DNA of 60,258 bases from Defluviitaleaceae bacterium (GTDB taxonomy: Bacteria; Bacillota; Clostridia; Lachnospirales; WQUN01), in contig WRDO01000018.1 of NCBI GenBank assembly GCA_009779755.1, positions 1 through 60,258 of the forward strand, given 5' to 3'. Position numbers and translations under genes: made by a program. The notes below the pieces were generated by a model. The model was given only the letters and a program-made list of their open reading frames with translations, made no database searches and had not been told where the DNA came from. Shown here piece after piece: positions 10,142-20,664 of this stretch; the first letter of the stretch is position 1; the number at the start of each line of letters is the position of its first letter.

Positions 10142-11056
10142 ATGGTGGGTAGCAAAAAAGACAGTAAATCCGAAAACACCCAACAGCTGCAGCTCTTGGA
10201 ATTCATCGTCGCGGGCGGTAATTTTGGCATCAACGTAGCCAAGGTGGATGAAATCATAAAATACATCCAATACCCCATTACGCCCATGCCCAACTCAAAT
10301 CCCTTCGTCGAGGGTATATTCCGCCCGCGTGACGATACCATGACGGTTATAAACCTCGCGGCGTACATGGGTTTGCCCCCGTCGGAGGACGAAGAACGCG
10401 ATATATTGATTATCACCAAGCTAAATAACGTGAAAACCGCCTTCCACGTACACGGGGTTAAAGCCATCGACAACGTAGACCTTTCCAAAATCGAAAAGCC
10501 GGATAAAACGATTTACGGGGAAGAGGAAGGGATGGCCACGGGTGTCGCGCAAGTGGAGGACAGGTTGATCACGGTCGTTGACTTTGAAAAGATCCTGATG
10601 GATATCAACCCCCAAGGCGCGATACAAGCCCGTTCGCTGGAGCGTTTCGGTACGCGCCCGCAATCCAAGAAGCCCATCCTGTTGGCGGAAGACTCCCCAA
10701 CGCTGGAACGCCACGTGGCGGAATCCTTGGAAAAGGTCGGCTACGTCAACGTAACCCGCACCCCCAATGGTAAGGAAGCATGGGACAAACTGCAATATTA
10801 CAAGACCTTGGGCGGCAACATCGCCGACCATGTCAGCATTGTGGTCACCGACATAGAAATGCCCATCATGGACGGCCATCGCCTGCTTAAGCTGATCCGC
10901 GAGGACGATGTATTAAAGAACCTGCCGGTCATTATCTTCTCCACGTTGATTACCCCCGATTTATACAGCATAGGGGAGCGGCTTAAGGCGACGGCGCAAG
11001 TGGCGAAGTCGGATATTTCGGACTTGGTCGACTTGGTAGACGCACACATCCTGTAA
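10142..11056 (+). CDS. cheV: CheV-type chemotaxis coupling protein (CheW + receiver)
   Basis: This 304-residue protein has an N-terminal CheW-like domain (about 15-155, with EFIVAGGNFGINVAKVDEII and VEGIFRPRDDTMTVINLAAYMG) and a C-terminal response-regulator domain (about 176-304). The receiver has the acidic pair in LLAEDSPT, phospho-acceptor Asp237 in VVTDIEMPIMDG, and Lys289. CheV couples chemoreceptors to CheA, and its phosphorylation tunes adaptation. The start has GGGAGG upstream and its own promoter. The helicase gene follows after one base. With the flagellar genes near 47 kb, it supports a motile organism. Confidence 0.92.
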   Translation: MVGSKKDSKSENTQQLQLLEFIVAGGNFGINVAKVDEIIKYIQYPITPMPNSNPFVEGIFRPRDDTMTVINLAAYMGLPPSEDEERDILIITKLNNVKTAFHVHGVKAIDNVDLSKIEKPDKTIYGEEEGMATGVAQVEDRLITVVDFEKILMDINPQGAIQARSLERFGTRPQSKKPILLAEDSPTLERHVAESLEKVGYVNVTRTPNGKEAWDKLQYYKTLGGNIADHVSIVVTDIEMPIMDGHRLLKLIREDDVLKNLPVIIFSTLITPDLYSIGERLKATAQVAKSDISDLVDLVDAHIL

Positions 11057-11057
11057 A

Positions 11058-14000
11058 ATGAATTCTGCCGCAATAACCAAAGGCACGATCCTAAACCTAA
11101 GCTCTAACGAGGACGTATACGAACGCGGGGAACGTAATTTCCGTGAGGGAAAACTCCTAACCTTTAAAACGCAGGATAACCCCGAGGGCGGTTTGCTCGT
11201 CCGTTCCACCGTGGAGGGGAATTATAAAAATTATGACGTTACGCTGAAGATAAAAGAAGACGGTTCATTAGGCGATTATACCTGCGGTTGTGAAAGCCAC
11301 AGCATTTGGCGCGGTGCGTGCAAACATGTTGTGGCTGTTTTATTTGCCCACGTAGAGGGGCGCGGCGGCCATTTGTCCGCCGAAACCATGAAGAACCAAT
11401 CGGAAGCCCTTGCCAACACGCTGGAAAAATTAATATTCGACAGTATCGACGAAGAATTGGCGCAGCCCATGATCCAATCCGGCCCGCAGATAAAACTTAC
11501 GCCCATCATCCATTCGGAGGAACGGGGGGTATACATAACCCTGACTGTGGGCTTAAACCGTATGTACGTGGTTAAGAATATCGCCTTGTTCGTGGAAAGT
11601 TGCAAACGGGAGGAAACGATTTCCTACGGTCAGGGATTATCCTTCCTTCATCGGCGCAACCAATTCGACGAAGAAGGACAAGCCCTGTTGGACTTTATAT
11701 TAAAAGAAGATTACCTGTACACCGAAGTAGTTAAGAAGTTGAGCAAACAGTTCCAATTTTCCCGCCGTCCTTTGGCGGGCGCAAGGGAAGTGCCGATAAA
11801 CGCCCGCAACATAGATGAATTCTTCGATATGTACGAGGGTAAAACGCTTCAATCGTCGGGTGATTTGCCTGCGGAAATATCCCTCGGGGAAGGCACACCC
11901 CCTTTGGTTATTACCATCGCGCATACGGGCAGCGGTACCGCGTTAAGAGCCGAATTCCCGACCTTCCGTTCCGTATCGGGGCGCAAGTCGCATTATATAT
12001 TTATCGAGGACAAGCTGCTTCGCCTGCCGTTAAACGACGGGGCCATAATCATCCGTCTGTTGGAAGCCTTGGTCGCTACGCCCAATAAGGAACTTATCTT
12101 TACCGGGCAAGAGGAGCAGCGCTTCCTGTCCATTATATTACCCAAACTGACCAAAATGGGATTGATACACCATACCGAAGGCGCGCCGCCAAGCCATAAA
12201 AACGCGACGCTCGTCACGCGCGTTTATTTGGAGGTGACCGGGTCCGGGCGTATGGATATGTTCGCGCGGTTCGAGTTCCATTACGGCAACGTTGTGATTA
12301 AACCCAGCATACCGAAGGAAAACGACAACCAAATACCCCGCGACATGCTTACGGAATATACCTTAAAGCGGATGCTTATTTCATGCGGCTTTAAGGAAAC
12401 GAGCGGTTTGTTTTACTTAAGCGGTAACGACATGATGTACAACTTTTTATACGAACCGTCGGGCGGGTTGGAAAATTTGCGTAAAATGGCGGAGGTATTC
12501 ATCAGCGAGGAATTGGGCAAAAAAATTAAACGCCCGCCTACGCCCAACATGGGTATCCGTTTAACGGGTAACCTGCTGAACATCACGCTCGAGGAAATCG
12601 GCTACACGCTGGCGGATTTGCTGGAGGCCTTGGATGCCTACCGCACGCGTAAAAAATTTATCCGGTTAAAGGACGGGCGTTTCCTGTCGCTGTCGGATGA
12701 ATCGATTGCCAAACCGTTGCAATTGTTGGACGCGTTGGATGCGACGCGGAAAGACGTGAAGGGTAAAACCTTCACCCTTCCGGCATACCGCGCGTTGTAT
12801 GTGGATGATTTGGTGCAGAAGGAAAACCTCTCCGTCGCGCACAGGCGGGACGGAAATTTCGAAAAACTCGTCAACGATTTTAAGAATAACGAAAACCTTG
12901 GCTTCAAAACCCCGTCGATCCTAACGGATATCCTGCGCGATTATCAAAAGTCGGGCTTTTATTGGCTTAAAACACTGGCATATTACGGCTTCGGCGGAAT
13001 CTTGGCGGACGATATGGGCTTGGGTAAGACGTTGCAAGTCATCGCCCTGTTGGAAAGCGAACGTAAAAAAAGCAAAAAACCGTCGCTGGTGGTTGCGCCC
13101 ACTTCCCTTTTGTATAATTGGGAAAACGAGTTCGCCCGTTTCGCGCCGGATATCATTACGCAAGTGGTTTCCGGCTTCCCGGAAAAAAGGCGTGAACTGT
13201 TGGGTTACAAATTGGTGGATGTATTTATCACGACGTACGATATGCTTAAACGGGATGTGGATGCCTATAAGGCTATGTCTTTTGCCTATATCATCGCGGA
13301 CGAAGCGCAGAATATAAAAAACCCCTCGACGCAAGCGGCGAAAAGCATAAAAATTTTAAACGGGCAGTTTCGCTTCGCTCTGACGGGTACGCCCATCGAA
13401 AATAACTTGTCGGAGCTGTGGAGTATCTTTGACTTCATTATGCCGGGGTATCTGTATTCGGCGAATAAGTTCCAACGTTTGTACGAAACGCCCATTGTGC
13501 GGGACGACGATAAGGCCCGCGCGGCGCAATTGCGTTCGCAGATATCACCCTTTGTATTGCGGCGCGTGAAGGGGAGCGTATTAAAGGAGCTCCCCGAAAA
13601 AACGGAAACAACCCTGCCCGCCGAACTTACGCCCGAGCAAAACTTGGTTTATCAAGCACACCTCATGGAAGCGTTGGGGGCGTTGGACGATTATATAAAG
13701 CGGGACGCGTTCGCGGACAACCGTATGCGTATACTCGCGCAGCTTACGCGGCTGCGGCAGATATGCTGCCATCCCTCCCTGTTTGTGGACGATTACAAGG
13801 GCGGGTCGGGCAAATTCGAACTGGCGTTGGAAACGATCCAAATCGCATTGGAATCGGGGCATCGGGTATTATTCTTCTCCCAATTCACGGGGATGCTGGA
13901 TATATTACGCAAGAAGCTGGACAAGGATAAGGCAATTTCCTATTTCTATTTGGATGGCGCGACCAAAGCGAAGGACCGTATGGAGATGACCACACGGTTT

Positions 14001-14321
14001 AACGAAGGCGAAAAGGATATCTTCCTGATATCTTTAAAAGCCGGCGGCACGGGATTAAATTTGACCGGGGCGGACGTGGTCATCCACTACGACCCGTGGT
14101 GGAACCCCTCCGTAATGGACCAAGCCAGCGACCGCGCCCACCGCTACGGCCAAAAACGGGCCGTTCAGGTATACAACATCGTAGCCAAGGATTCCATCGA
14201 GGAAAAAATAATGGCATTGCAAGAAAAGAAGCGGGGCCTGATAGACAGCGTCATCACCGAAGGCGGCAGCTTTATCAATCTGCTTACCGCGGAGGAAGTA
14301 AGGAAATTGTTCGTAGGTTAA
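11058..14321 (+). CDS. SNF2-family DNA-dependent ATPase with SWIM zinc finger
   Basis: This 1087-residue protein has an N-terminal SWIM finger (YTCGCES then ACKHVVAVLFAH, residues about 74-98), a long SNF2-associated middle region and a two-lobe SF2 ATPase. Motif I is DDMGLGKTLQ (near 654), motif II DEAQNIKNP (near 750), motif III ALTGTPIENNLSELW. Motifs V and VI include SLKAGGTGLNL and DRAHRYGQ. Family members translocate on duplex DNA and remodel protein-DNA or RNA polymerase complexes. Length and order match the Firmicute SWIM/SNF2 proteins (YwqA-like). No good ribosome site precedes the ATG, so translation is probably coupled to cheV, which ends one base before. The 3' end overlaps the convergent SLH-like gene by 4 bases. 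Confidence 0.9.
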   Translation: MNSAAITKGTILNLSSNEDVYERGERNFREGKLLTFKTQDNPEGGLLVRSTVEGNYKNYDVTLKIKEDGSLGDYTCGCESHSIWRGACKHVVAVLFAHVEGRGGHLSAETMKNQSEALANTLEKLIFDSIDEELAQPMIQSGPQIKLTPIIHSEERGVYITLTVGLNRMYVVKNIALFVESCKREETISYGQGLSFLHRRNQFDEEGQALLDFILKEDYLYTEVVKKLSKQFQFSRRPLAGAREVPINARNIDEFFDMYEGKTLQSSGDLPAEISLGEGTPPLVITIAHTGSGTALRAEFPTFRSVSGRKSHYIFIEDKLLRLPLNDGAIIIRLLEALVATPNKELIFTGQEEQRFLSIILPKLTKMGLIHHTEGAPPSHKNATLVTRVYLEVTGSGRMDMFARFEFHYGNVVIKPSIPKENDNQIPRDMLTEYTLKRMLISCGFKETSGLFYLSGNDMMYNFLYEPSGGLENLRKMAEVFISEELGKKIKRPPTPNMGIRLTGNLLNITLEEIGYTLADLLEALDAYRTRKKFIRLKDGRFLSLSDESIAKPLQLLDALDATRKDVKGKTFTLPAYRALYVDDLVQKENLSVAHRRDGNFEKLVNDFKNNENLGFKTPSILTDILRDYQKSGFYWLKTLAYYGFGGILADDMGLGKTLQVIALLESERKKSKKPSLVVAPTSLLYNWENEFARFAPDIITQVVSGFPEKRRELLGYKLVDVFITTYDMLKRDVDAYKAMSFAYIIADEAQNIKNPSTQAAKSIKILNGQFRFALTGTPIENNLSELWSIFDFIMPGYLYSANKFQRLYETPIVRDDDKARAAQLRSQISPFVLRRVKGSVLKELPEKTETTLPAELTPEQNLVYQAHLMEALGALDDYIKRDAFADNRMRILAQLTRLRQICCHPSLFVDDYKGGSGKFELALETIQIALESGHRVLFFSQFTGMLDILRKKLDKDKAISYFYLDGATKAKDRMEMTTRFNEGEKDIFLISLKAGGTGLNLTGADVVIHYDPWWNPSVMDQASDRAHRYGQKRAVQVYNIVAKDSIEEKIMALQEKKRGLIDSVITEGGSFINLLTAEEVRKLFVG

Positions 14322-14854
14322 TCCCCGTGCGGGTTTAATCCCCGCAAACGGTACGCGGCCTTCGCCATTTCGGCGAGGGTCATTTCTTTTTCGGGGTCGA
14401 AACCGCCGTCCGCGTCGGGTTCGAGGATACCTTCGTCGGGCAGGTTATGGAATACGTAGTTGAGGTATAAAAGGAAATCCCGCCGCGTGAGGGGTTGTTC
14501 GGGGTCAAAATTTTCGTTGTCAATCAAAATACCGTAGAAGCTCACGGTATCCCAATCCAACGCCGCGATCTGCATAATCATCGCCACCGCTTCCCCGTGG
14601 GTGGCGATTTTGTTTTCCACATAATCCGCACCTGCCAACCAGCCTTGCTGTATAGCGTAACGGCCTTCGACGGAGACGAAGAGCCTTGCGGGCGGGGGAG
14701 GTTCGGGGGCTTCGCGTTTTTCCTCGGTATAAAAGGGGTGCTTTATTTCATCTTCGAATGAGGCTGCCATAAACGACTCCGTTCCCCATCCGCTCGATGC
14801 CCAATATCCGTAGGATACGATCGCCATAAAGAGGCTTTGTATCAATCGTCGCAT
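14318..14854 (-). CDS. Secreted SLH-like domain protein
   Basis: This 178-residue protein has a short basic, hydrophobic N-terminus (RRLIQSLFMAIVSYGYW) that could be a signal peptide. A Pro-rich stretch near residue 52 and a C-terminal half resembling S-layer homology repeats follow. The SLH-like signatures are FDPEQPLTRRDFLLYLNYVF and FDPEKEMTLAEMAKAAYRLRG, including the conserved F-D-P...T-R pattern. SLH repeats bind pyruvylated wall polymers. One and a half to two repeats are visible rather than the usual three, so wall anchoring is uncertain. GGAG lies 8 bases before the ATG. It overlaps the convergent helicase gene by 4 bases. Confidence 0.6.
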   Translation of the reverse strand: MRRLIQSLFMAIVSYGYWASSGWGTESFMAASFEDEIKHPFYTEEKREAPEPPPPARLFVSVEGRYAIQQGWLAGADYVENKIATHGEAVAMIMQIAALDWDTVSFYGILIDNENFDPEQPLTRRDFLLYLNYVFHNLPDEGILEPDADGGFDPEKEMTLAEMAKAAYRLRGLNPHGD

Positions 14855-14886
14855 ACCGTTCGCTCCAAACTAACCTTTACGGGTTT

Positions 14887-15624
14887 TTATGTAGTATGCG
14901 ATTTTTGCGTCTGATTTATCCGCTTTTCCGCGATATGAAAATAACCCGTGTCCGTATCCGCGCCGATAAAATGTCGGTTCAATTTTAACGCCGCAACGCC
15001 CGTGCTTCCGCTGCCCATAAAGGGATCGAGCACGGTTTCGTTTTCATCGGTGAGCGTACGGATGAAAAATTCCATCAGCTTTACGGGTTTTTGCGTGGGG
15101 TGTTTCCCCTGCTTACGTTCGGAAGGGGGTGCGGCCGTGCATTCAACGAAGTCGTGCAGGGCTTTCCCATCATTGTTAAACGTCCCCGTCGCTTTACGGT
15201 TGACGAAATAAATCCACGCCTCGGTGGAGTTGACGTAATGCAAATGCATGTTGCGCGGCATGGGGTTGGTCTTATGCCAAATACCCGTGGTTTTGTAGTA
15301 CAACTTATATTTCCGCGCGATTTTAATTAATGTCTCGGCTTTAATAATAGCCGTAAACACGATAACCGCGCCGCCTACCTTCACCACGCGCGCCGCCTCA
15401 CAAAAAAAACCATCCATTGATGATTCCCATTCTTCGTCGGTCAGATTGTCCCAATCCACCGCGGTAAAAAAGTTTTCCCGCATGGCAACCAAGTTGGTTG
15501 CGCGCGCTTTCATAAAATTAGCCAAATGATAAGGCGGGTCGGTAAGGATCAAATCCACCGAACCACCCCGCAAGCGTTTCATTGCAGTAATACAATCTTC
15601 ATTATAAAGTAATGTCTGCGGCAT
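14887..15624 (-). CDS. Orphan DNA methyltransferase (N4-cytosine / N6-adenine, beta class)
   Basis: This 245-residue enzyme has the catalytic motif IV LTDPPYHL near residue 28 ahead of the SAM-binding motif I, FMGSGSTGVAAL near residue 207. That order defines the beta group of amino-methyltransferases. KQGKHPTQKPVKLMEF before motif I is typical of site-specific methylases. No restriction endonuclease or specificity subunit lies next to it, so it is probably a solitary, possibly regulatory or phage-derived methylase. Target base and site cannot be read from sequence. I chose the start MPQTLLYNEDC because GGAGGG lies just upstream; a longer frame starting 17 codons earlier lacks support. Confidence 0.85.
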   Translation of the reverse strand: MPQTLLYNEDCITAMKRLRGGSVDLILTDPPYHLANFMKARATNLVAMRENFFTAVDWDNLTDEEWESSMDGFFCEAARVVKVGGAVIVFTAIIKAETLIKIARKYKLYYKTTGIWHKTNPMPRNMHLHYVNSTEAWIYFVNRKATGTFNNDGKALHDFVECTAAPPSERKQGKHPTQKPVKLMEFFIRTLTDENETVLDPFMGSGSTGVAALKLNRHFIGADTDTGYFHIAEKRINQTQKSHTT

Positions 15625-15746
15625 AGGTCCCTCCGTTAATGCGACGATTGTACCAAACGCCCGTATGTTATGCATTATATATGAAGGAATACGTTTTATA
15701 TAAAGACGGCGTGATGCCGGCGGGCTAAAAATATTTTAAAAAATGC

Positions 15747-15775
15747 TTGACATTAATAAGGATGCGTAGTATTCT
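15747..15775 (+). promoter_or_regulatory. Sigma-A promoter of hrcA heat-shock operon
   Basis: A perfect -35 TTGACA (15747-15752) and -10 TATTCT (15770-15775) are separated by 17 bases. The predicted transcription start falls at or just before the CIRCE operator, the usual arrangement for HrcA-repressed operons. Confidence 0.8.
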
Positions 15776-15782
15776 TCGTTCG

Positions 15783-15809
15783 TTAGCACTCGTCACGAGT
15801 GAGTGCTAA
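15783..15809 (+). promoter_or_regulatory. CIRCE operator (HrcA binding site)
   Basis: A perfect TTAGCACTC-N9-GAGTGCTAA inverted repeat sits between the promoter and the hrcA start codon. HrcA binds CIRCE and represses class I heat-shock genes. A second perfect copy lies upstream of hsp20 at 58567. Confidence 0.97.
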
Positions 15810-15840
15810 CAAAGAAGTCGCACGAGAGGGGGAATCGGTC

Positions 15841-16896
15841 ATGGAACTAACCGAACGCAAGTTTAAAATCCTCGAAGCCATCGTCAACGACTACATCCAC
15901 ACCGCGGAACCGATAGGTTCACGCACGATCGCCAAAAAGTACGGGCCGGGCATCAGCTCCGCCACCATCCGCAACGAGATGAGCGACTTGGAAGATTTGG
16001 GCCTGATCTCCCGATTGCATTCCTCCAGCGGGCGCGTACCTTCACAAAAGGGCTACCGTTTTTACGTGGACCGCATGATGCGTGAGCAACCGCTGGCAGG
16101 GGACGAAGCCCTCTTTTTGCAAGGTATGATCATCCAAAACATCAACCAAGTGGAATTTATGATGCAGGAAACGGCAAAGGCCCTGTCACGCCTGACGCGC
16201 TGCCCGGCAATCGTAAGCGAACCGTATTTGAAGAAAACGAAGATCCGCCATTTGCAACTCGTCCCCGTGGATGAACGCGCGGTGTTGCTGGTGCTCGTGA
16301 CGGACACCAAAGCGGTTAAGAACCAAGTGGTCACTTTGCCCGACGCGCCGGGATACGACGTGCTCGCCCGTTTGTCCCAAGCGCTTAACAAGCACCTTGT
16401 GGGGAAAAACGTACGCGAAATAGATCGGACTTGCATTGATTCATTACTGGAGGTATTCGGGCCCCAAGCGCACATGCTTATGCCGCTGTTGGGTATCGTC
16501 GCGGGTATGATACAAGCCGAAGATGATGTGCGCGTATTCACCAGCGGGGTGAAAAATATCCTCGCCTTCCCCGAATTTTCCGACCGAAACAAAGCCGACG
16601 CCCTCTTTCAGGCCCTTGAGGAGCGCGAATCGCTTATGTCCCTGTTTGCCCCCATCGCAAACGCGTCGTCATCCCGCAAGGGCATACAGATCGTCATCGG
16701 AGACGAAAATGATTTTGAATGGCTTAAGGATTGCAGCTTGGTGCGGGCGGGATACTCCATCGATAACCAAAGCACAGGTTATATCGCCATCATTGGGCCA
16801 ACCCGAATGGATTATGCACATGCGGTTTCGGTGCTGACCGGAATATCGCAAAATATAAGGCAAGTGATACAAGCCCTATCAGGAGGAAACGCATGA
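15841..16896 (+). CDS. hrcA: Heat-inducible transcription repressor HrcA
   Basis: This 351-residue protein has an N-terminal winged helix (ERKFKILEAIVNDYIHTAEP and SSATIRNEMSDLEDLGLI) followed by the GRVPSQKGYRFYVD signature and the HrcA dimerisation domain. It represses CIRCE-controlled chaperone genes and is itself kept active by GroEL in known species. The ATG is preceded by GAGAGGGGG. An in-frame GTG 14 codons upstream lies inside CIRCE and is rejected. The stop overlaps the grpE start in ATGA. It is the first gene of the chaperone cluster and carries its operator, giving autoregulation. Confidence 0.96.
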   Translation: MELTERKFKILEAIVNDYIHTAEPIGSRTIAKKYGPGISSATIRNEMSDLEDLGLISRLHSSSGRVPSQKGYRFYVDRMMREQPLAGDEALFLQGMIIQNINQVEFMMQETAKALSRLTRCPAIVSEPYLKKTKIRHLQLVPVDERAVLLVLVTDTKAVKNQVVTLPDAPGYDVLARLSQALNKHLVGKNVREIDRTCIDSLLEVFGPQAHMLMPLLGIVAGMIQAEDDVRVFTSGVKNILAFPEFSDRNKADALFQALEERESLMSLFAPIANASSSRKGIQIVIGDENDFEWLKDCSLVRAGYSIDNQSTGYIAIIGPTRMDYAHAVSVLTGISQNIRQVIQALSGGNA

Positions 16897-17467
16897 AGAA
16901 AAAGAAACGCGGTAAAAATAAATCGCAAACGGGCGAACCGATGGTTGACGCGCTTGCCCCCGATGAAATCGAAATGTTGGATGGGGAGGACGAAGCGGAC
17001 GAAACCGACGGGCTTGATAATAACGGCTCAAGCCACGAAACCCTGTATAAGGAAACGCTCGATCGGTACACCCGCACGTTGGCGGAGTTCGATAACTTCC
17101 GCAAGCGCAGCATCAAGGAAAAGCCGTCCAATATGACGACGGGGTACGCGCCGTCGCCGAAAAGCTCCTGCCTTTGGTAGACAACTTCGAACGTGCGATG
17201 TTAGCCGGCGAAGGGACCCACGCGGACGATACCTTTTACCAAGGTATCGCCCTCATCGCCCGCCAATTTACGCAGATATTACAAGACCTCCGCGTGGAGG
17301 AAATCCCCGCCGCGCCGGGGGACGACTTCGACACCAAAATCCATTACGCCGTGGCGCATGAGGAAAACGACGCCTTCGGCGCAAACCAAGTAGCAAGCGT
17401 GCTGCAAAAAGGGTATATGCATAAGGATAAGGTGCTGCGTTACAGCATGGTAAAGGTCGCGAATTAA
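16893..17467 (+). pseudogene. grpE: grpE, split by a one-base frameshift
   Basis: GrpE is the nucleotide-exchange factor of DnaK. The first frame (16893-17180, 95 codons) gives the acidic N-terminus, a coiled coil and LAEFDNFRKRSIKEK, then runs out of homology. The -1 frame continues exactly where expected, with AVQYDDGVRAVAEKLLPLVD, then NFERAM and the C-terminal beta domain ending at 17467. The full span is 575 bases, one short of 192 codons, so a single missing base near 17122-17126 explains the break. The junction reads GAAAAG followed by CC. Possibilities are a sequencing or assembly error (most likely), a real mutation, or -1 frameshifting on the weak A-AAG slip tetramer present there. 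A GGAGG site and overlap with hrcA support the start. Confidence 0.88.
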
Positions 17468-17481
17468 ACAGCGGAAAAGGT

Positions 17482-17509
17482 TTGACATTATTATCAAGAA
17501 AAATATGAA
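17482..17509 (+). promoter_or_regulatory. Candidate internal promoter for hicBA
   Basis: TTGACA (17482-17487) and TATGAA (17504-17509) with a 16-base spacer lie between grpE and hicB. They would let the toxin-antitoxin pair, and possibly dnaK, be transcribed independently of CIRCE. The -10 box is imperfect. Confidence 0.4.
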
Positions 17510-17523
17510 AGTGTGGTGTTTGT

Positions 17524-17744
17524 ATGAAATGTAAAATTGACCTTGTTTGGGATTACGAATCAGACCGATGGCACACGGAAACGGAAGATGTTCCGGGCAT
17601 GGTGTTGGAATCGGGTTCCTTCGACGCGCTGGTTGAAAAAGTTAAGCTGATCGCGCCGGATATGTTGGAAATGAATTGTAATTACACAGGCCCCATACAC
17701 TTCGACTTCAACGCCAAGCGTGTCGAAACTATCAGAGCGTCATA

Positions 17745-17745
<1 letters not shown>
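17524..17745 (+). CDS. hicB: HicB-like antitoxin (DUF1902)
   Basis: This 73-residue protein has the HicB/DUF1902 fold signature: KIDLVWDYESDRWHTETEDV, then PGMVLESGSFDALVEKVKLIAPDMLE, a degraded RNase H-like core that blocks HicA. No C-terminal DNA-binding domain is present, so autoregulation would need another factor. Its stop shares one base with the hicA start (TAATG), giving strict coupling. The order is antitoxin first. The pair interrupts the otherwise conserved grpE-dnaK adjacency. Confidence 0.82.
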
Positions 17746-19815
<2,070 letters not shown>

Positions 19816-19855
19816 ATACTCCCACCACCCCGTTTTTCGGGTCTGGCAGCCACGG

Positions 19856-20018
19856 ACCGATCGCGCGGGGTGGGTGTTGGAGTGAGGTGTACCGCGATGT
19901 ATACGAATGTCGGAGGGGTGGGGAGTTGCGCTCTCTTGAAGGCGAAGTCGTTCGCCGCAACTCCCCACCCCTCCGACAGCGGCTTGCACGGACCTCCGGG
20001 TGACCCCGCGCGGTCGGT
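19856..20018. repeat. Nested palindromic region downstream of dnaK (outer arms)
   Basis: Outer arms at 19856-19870 and 20004-20018 are inverted copies of each other, 14 of 15 bases matching. They enclose a perfect 23-base inner inverted repeat. The whole gives a large cruciform-like structure in the dnaK-antitoxin gap. It could be a transcript-stabilising or attenuating structure or a small non-autonomous element; no reading frame is supported here. Confidence 0.55.
19908..19978. repeat. Palindromic repeat element, copy 1
   Basis: Perfect 23-base arms (19908-19930 and 19956-19978) flank a 25-base loop (19931-19955). The reverse complement of the loop matches 23 of 25 bases of the loop of the element at 59601-59663, and the stems share GGAGG...GGTGGGG. 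This identifies a repeated REP/MITE-like family in the genome. Confidence 0.8.
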
Positions 20019-20074
20019 TCGCTGCTCTGTGTGAAACGATTGTTTATGGTATATTAAAAAGGGAGGGATTTATC

Positions 20075-20278
20075 ATGCAGGTAGCACTTGCTAAGCAAGA
20101 GGTTCATTGTTTGGTGGATACTTTACCGGCGTCATTGTTGCAAGAGGCCGCCAATTTTATTAAGTTTATTAAGATACGCGAGGAACGAAAACTGTATAAA
20201 GACTTGGAAGCGTTAAGCGTTTCCAGTACAAATTTTTGGGATAATGAAATTGACGACGAGGTTTGGAATAATGCATAA
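20075..20278 (+). CDS. Putative type II antitoxin (PemI/DUF2281-like)
   Basis: This 67-residue protein begins QVALAKQEVHCLVDTLPASL and continues LLQEAANFIKFIKIREERK, resembling small DUF2281-type antitoxins that start with a short helix bundle and end in an acidic tail (FWDNEIDDEVW). No clear DNA-binding fold can be seen. GGGAGG lies 8-9 bases upstream of the ATG. A longer in-frame start 25 codons earlier runs into the palindromic repeat and is rejected. The 3' end overlaps the toxin start by 8 bases. The identification rests mainly on its partner. Confidence 0.65.
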   Translation: MQVALAKQEVHCLVDTLPASLLQEAANFIKFIKIREERKLYKDLEALSVSSTNFWDNEIDDEVWNNA

Positions 20279-20615
20279 CCAAGGGGATGTAATTCTTGTT
20301 CCTTTGCCGTTTACGGACTTAACGGCACAGAAGAAACGTCCTGTTCTTGTATTGTCCGGCGATGAATATAACAGCACATCGGATGATTTGATTGTGGTTG
20401 CGATTACTTCAAACATTGAAGCCAAGCCTTATGTTGTTTTATTGACTAATAATGATATGATTAACGGTGCTTTAACAAAGGATTCGTGCATACGGGCAGA
20501 TAAAATATATACCATATCACGGAATATTGTGATTAAGAATTTTGGAAAAGTAAAAATGGATATAATTGAAAAAACGAAAAATAGATTATTTGAAGCGATA
20601 AAACATACAACCTAA
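20271..20615 (+). CDS. PemK/MazF-family endoribonuclease toxin
   Basis: This 114-residue protein has the MazF/PemK barrel signature: GDVILVPLPFTDL near the N-terminus, KKRPVLVLSGDEY, a DLIVVAITSNIE strand and KDSCIRADKIYTISRN toward the end. Such toxins cut mRNA at short sequences. The chosen ATG lies within the antitoxin's last codons; an in-frame start nine codons earlier would lie deeper in it. This is the second toxin-antitoxin module of the chaperone cluster, between dnaK and dnaJ. Base composition is AT-richer than dnaK and dnaJ, which suggests insertion by transfer. Confidence 0.85.
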   Translation: MHNQGDVILVPLPFTDLTAQKKRPVLVLSGDEYNSTSDDLIVVAITSNIEAKPYVVLLTNNDMINGALTKDSCIRADKIYTISRNIVIKNFGKVKMDIIEKTKNRLFEAIKHTT

Positions 20616-20664
20616 CTTGTGCCTCGGCGGGGCGTAGGTTAAACCACATGGGGGAGCCAAACAG

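Noticed and set aside
15799..15840. Longer hrcA start (GTG inside CIRCE)
   Set aside because: The GTG is part of the operator, and a good ribosome site precedes the ATG at 15841.
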